In this document: one piece after another, positions 63,233 to 64,000 of the stretch
How the letters are laid out: every line of letters starts with the position of its first letter
How positions within the stretch are numbered: position 1 is the first letter of the stretch
Assembly (NCBI RefSeq): GCF_003391055.1
Contig: NZ_QUAJ01000011.1
Location: 33,132-97,131 of the forward strand
DNA from: Psychrilyobacter piezotolerans
Lineage (GTDB): Bacteria; Fusobacteriota; Fusobacteriia; Fusobacteriales; Fusobacteriaceae
Length of the DNA stretch: 64,000 nt
Reading direction: 5' to 3'
Position numbers and translations under genes: made by a program
Notes under the pieces: model-generated
The model's database searches: none
What the model was told of the DNA's origin: nothing
The model's input: the letters and a program-made list of their open reading frames with translations, nothing else

Positions 63233-63604
63233 CCTCCTGATTTTTTAATTTTTTCTCTTTGTCGCAGATTACACAGATTTATTTTGACCTTTCCTCTTGA
63301 AGTTTATAGTCGTTGAGCTTCAACAGTACTGTTCCTACAATGACGATTGTGACTTACTCCACTAAGACAGCATGTAAACTTCTTGACCTTCTTTCGTCTA
63401 TTTCTTGTGTCAAGACAAGAAACAGACCCGTATTAAAGATGGAATCTTTAGAATCTATTCACCCTCTCTTTTTGTCTCTCTCCATTTGCTTTGTTACTCC
63501 AATATCAGAAGAAGAGGGTAAACCTTCTTGAATTTTTGGTTACTACAGATATTTAAAAGGTGTAGATGTAAATTAATTTTCCCTTTATTTTTGATGATGT
63601 ACAT

Positions 63605-63637
63605 AAAAAAAGAGCCATCAAAATTAATTGATGACCC
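63605..63637 (-). terminator. Intrinsic terminator of the rRNA operon
   Basis: A 10-bp stem (63612-63621 with 63628-63637, two G-U pairs) followed by seven T residues on the minus strand, located 37 bases beyond 5S. Confidence 0.85.
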
Positions 63638-63673
63638 TTTCTTCTTTTTGAATTTCTTCAAAAAATAAAAAAG

Positions 63674-63791
63674 ACTTGGCAAGTTCCTATCCTCCCAAGG
63701 GGCTGCCCCCTAAGTACTTTCGGCGTTTACGGACTTAACTTCTGGGTTCGGAATGTGACCAGGTGTACCCCCGTAGCTTTTCTTACCAAGC
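63674..63791 (-). rRNA. rrf: 5S ribosomal RNA
   Basis: The minus strand shows a typical 5S: ends CTTGGTAAG and CTTGCCAAG pair, and the conserved ACACCTGGTCACATTCCGAAC and CCAGAAGTTAAG segments are present. The ends are estimated by pairing, plus or minus two bases. Confidence 0.95.
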
Positions 63792-63874
63792 TTACTTTCT
63801 TATGAATGTTGTACATTCAAAACTATATAATAATGTTTTTTAAATTAACTCTTTTCTTCTAAATCATTTTGCTT

Positions 63875-64000
63875 TAGGTTAAGTGTTCGTCATATTAGTA
63901 TTGGTCAGCTAAAGACTTCACAGCCCTTACACCCCCAACCTATCAACCTCGTAGTCTCCAAGGTGACTTATCAATGATAGAATACTTATCTCTGAGTTGG
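63875..64000 (-). rRNA. rrl: 23S ribosomal RNA, 3' end only
   Basis: The minus strand carries the last roughly 126 bases of 23S: GTCACCTTGGAGACTACGAG, GTTGATAGGTTGGGGGTG and the terminal CCAATACTAATATGACGA. It runs off the window; the 3' end near 63875 is estimated. Confidence 0.95.

Larger units (their letters stand above)
63125..63673. other. Non-coding region between the M29 gene and the rRNA operon
   Basis: There is no supported gene here. It holds two related hairpin terminators (63203-63232 and 63605-63637) and, between them, dispersed repeat phrases such as CTTTGTCGCAGATTACACAG at 63259 and TTCTTGTGTCAAGACAAGAA at 63402. The short frames seen here look like chance. Confidence 0.65.

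Noticed and set aside
63494..63682. Short minus-strand reading frame between rRNA terminators
   Set aside because: It overlaps the terminator hairpin, has no ribosome site and low-complexity composition.

Overview
The window is low-GC DNA, read almost entirely from the minus strand. It appears to come from an anaerobic, fermentative member of the Fusobacteriota (an Ilyobacter/Propionigenium/Psychrilyobacter-like organism). That is an inference from the gene mix: Clostridium-like anaerobic metabolism (2-oxoacid:ferredoxin oxidoreductase, NADH-linked [FeFe]-hydrogenase, PepF, M18 and M29 peptidases) sits beside a Gram-negative LPS core cluster of heptosyltransferase-type GT9 enzymes, WaaY-like kinases and an O-antigen-ligase-like protein. 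No species can be named from the sequence alone.

Layout. 1-5.1 kb: pheT (cut by the window edge), pheS, a small phosphodiesterase and a universal stress protein. 5.2-12.2 kb: replication and repair operon yaaA-recF-DUF721-gyrB-gyrA; dnaA and dnaN are absent, and GyrA carries a large insertion. 12.5-16.4 kb: two overlapping transglutaminase-like exported proteins, one without catalytic residues. 16.55-17.3 kb: an ArsM-like methyltransferase interrupted by an in-frame UGA and followed by a good bacterial SECIS hairpin, so a probable selenoprotein. 17.4-27 kb: two peptidases and an oppABCDF oligopeptide importer, together a peptide-utilisation block. 27.5-31.5 kb: ridA, then (plus strand) a P-loop ATPase and a four-subunit KOR/VOR-type 2-oxoacid:ferredoxin oxidoreductase. 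31.7-46.7 kb: LPS core and outer-surface glycan cluster. 46.8-48.4 kb: an array of 17 tRNA genes with a clear promoter and terminator. 48.4-51.4 kb: a RecB-like nuclease and UvrD-like helicase pair. 51.6-56.4 kb (mainly plus strand): a 52-residue small protein, an amino-acid ABC importer, a DUF1576 membrane protein and a TM1266-type regulator; a GIY-YIG protein is on the minus strand. 56.5-61.2 kb: a two-gene [FeFe]-hydrogenase operon with a NuoE-NuoF fusion, a Mut7-C protein and an Mth938-domain protein. 61.3-63.1 kb: Nudix hydrolase and M29 aminopeptidase. 63.2-64 kb: the end of an rRNA operon (5S and the 3' end of 23S).

Functional picture. Imported peptides (Opp) and amino acids (polar amino-acid ABC system) would be cut by PepF, M18 and M29 peptidases. 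The resulting 2-oxoacids would be oxidised by the KOR/VOR enzyme to give reduced ferredoxin, and the NADH-linked hydrogenase would release reducing power as H2. The most interesting item is the UGA-interrupted methyltransferase at 16551-17303. Next are the GyrA insertion, the NuoE-NuoF fusion hydrogenase, the catalytically dead transglutaminase paralogue and several families of palindromic intergenic repeats.
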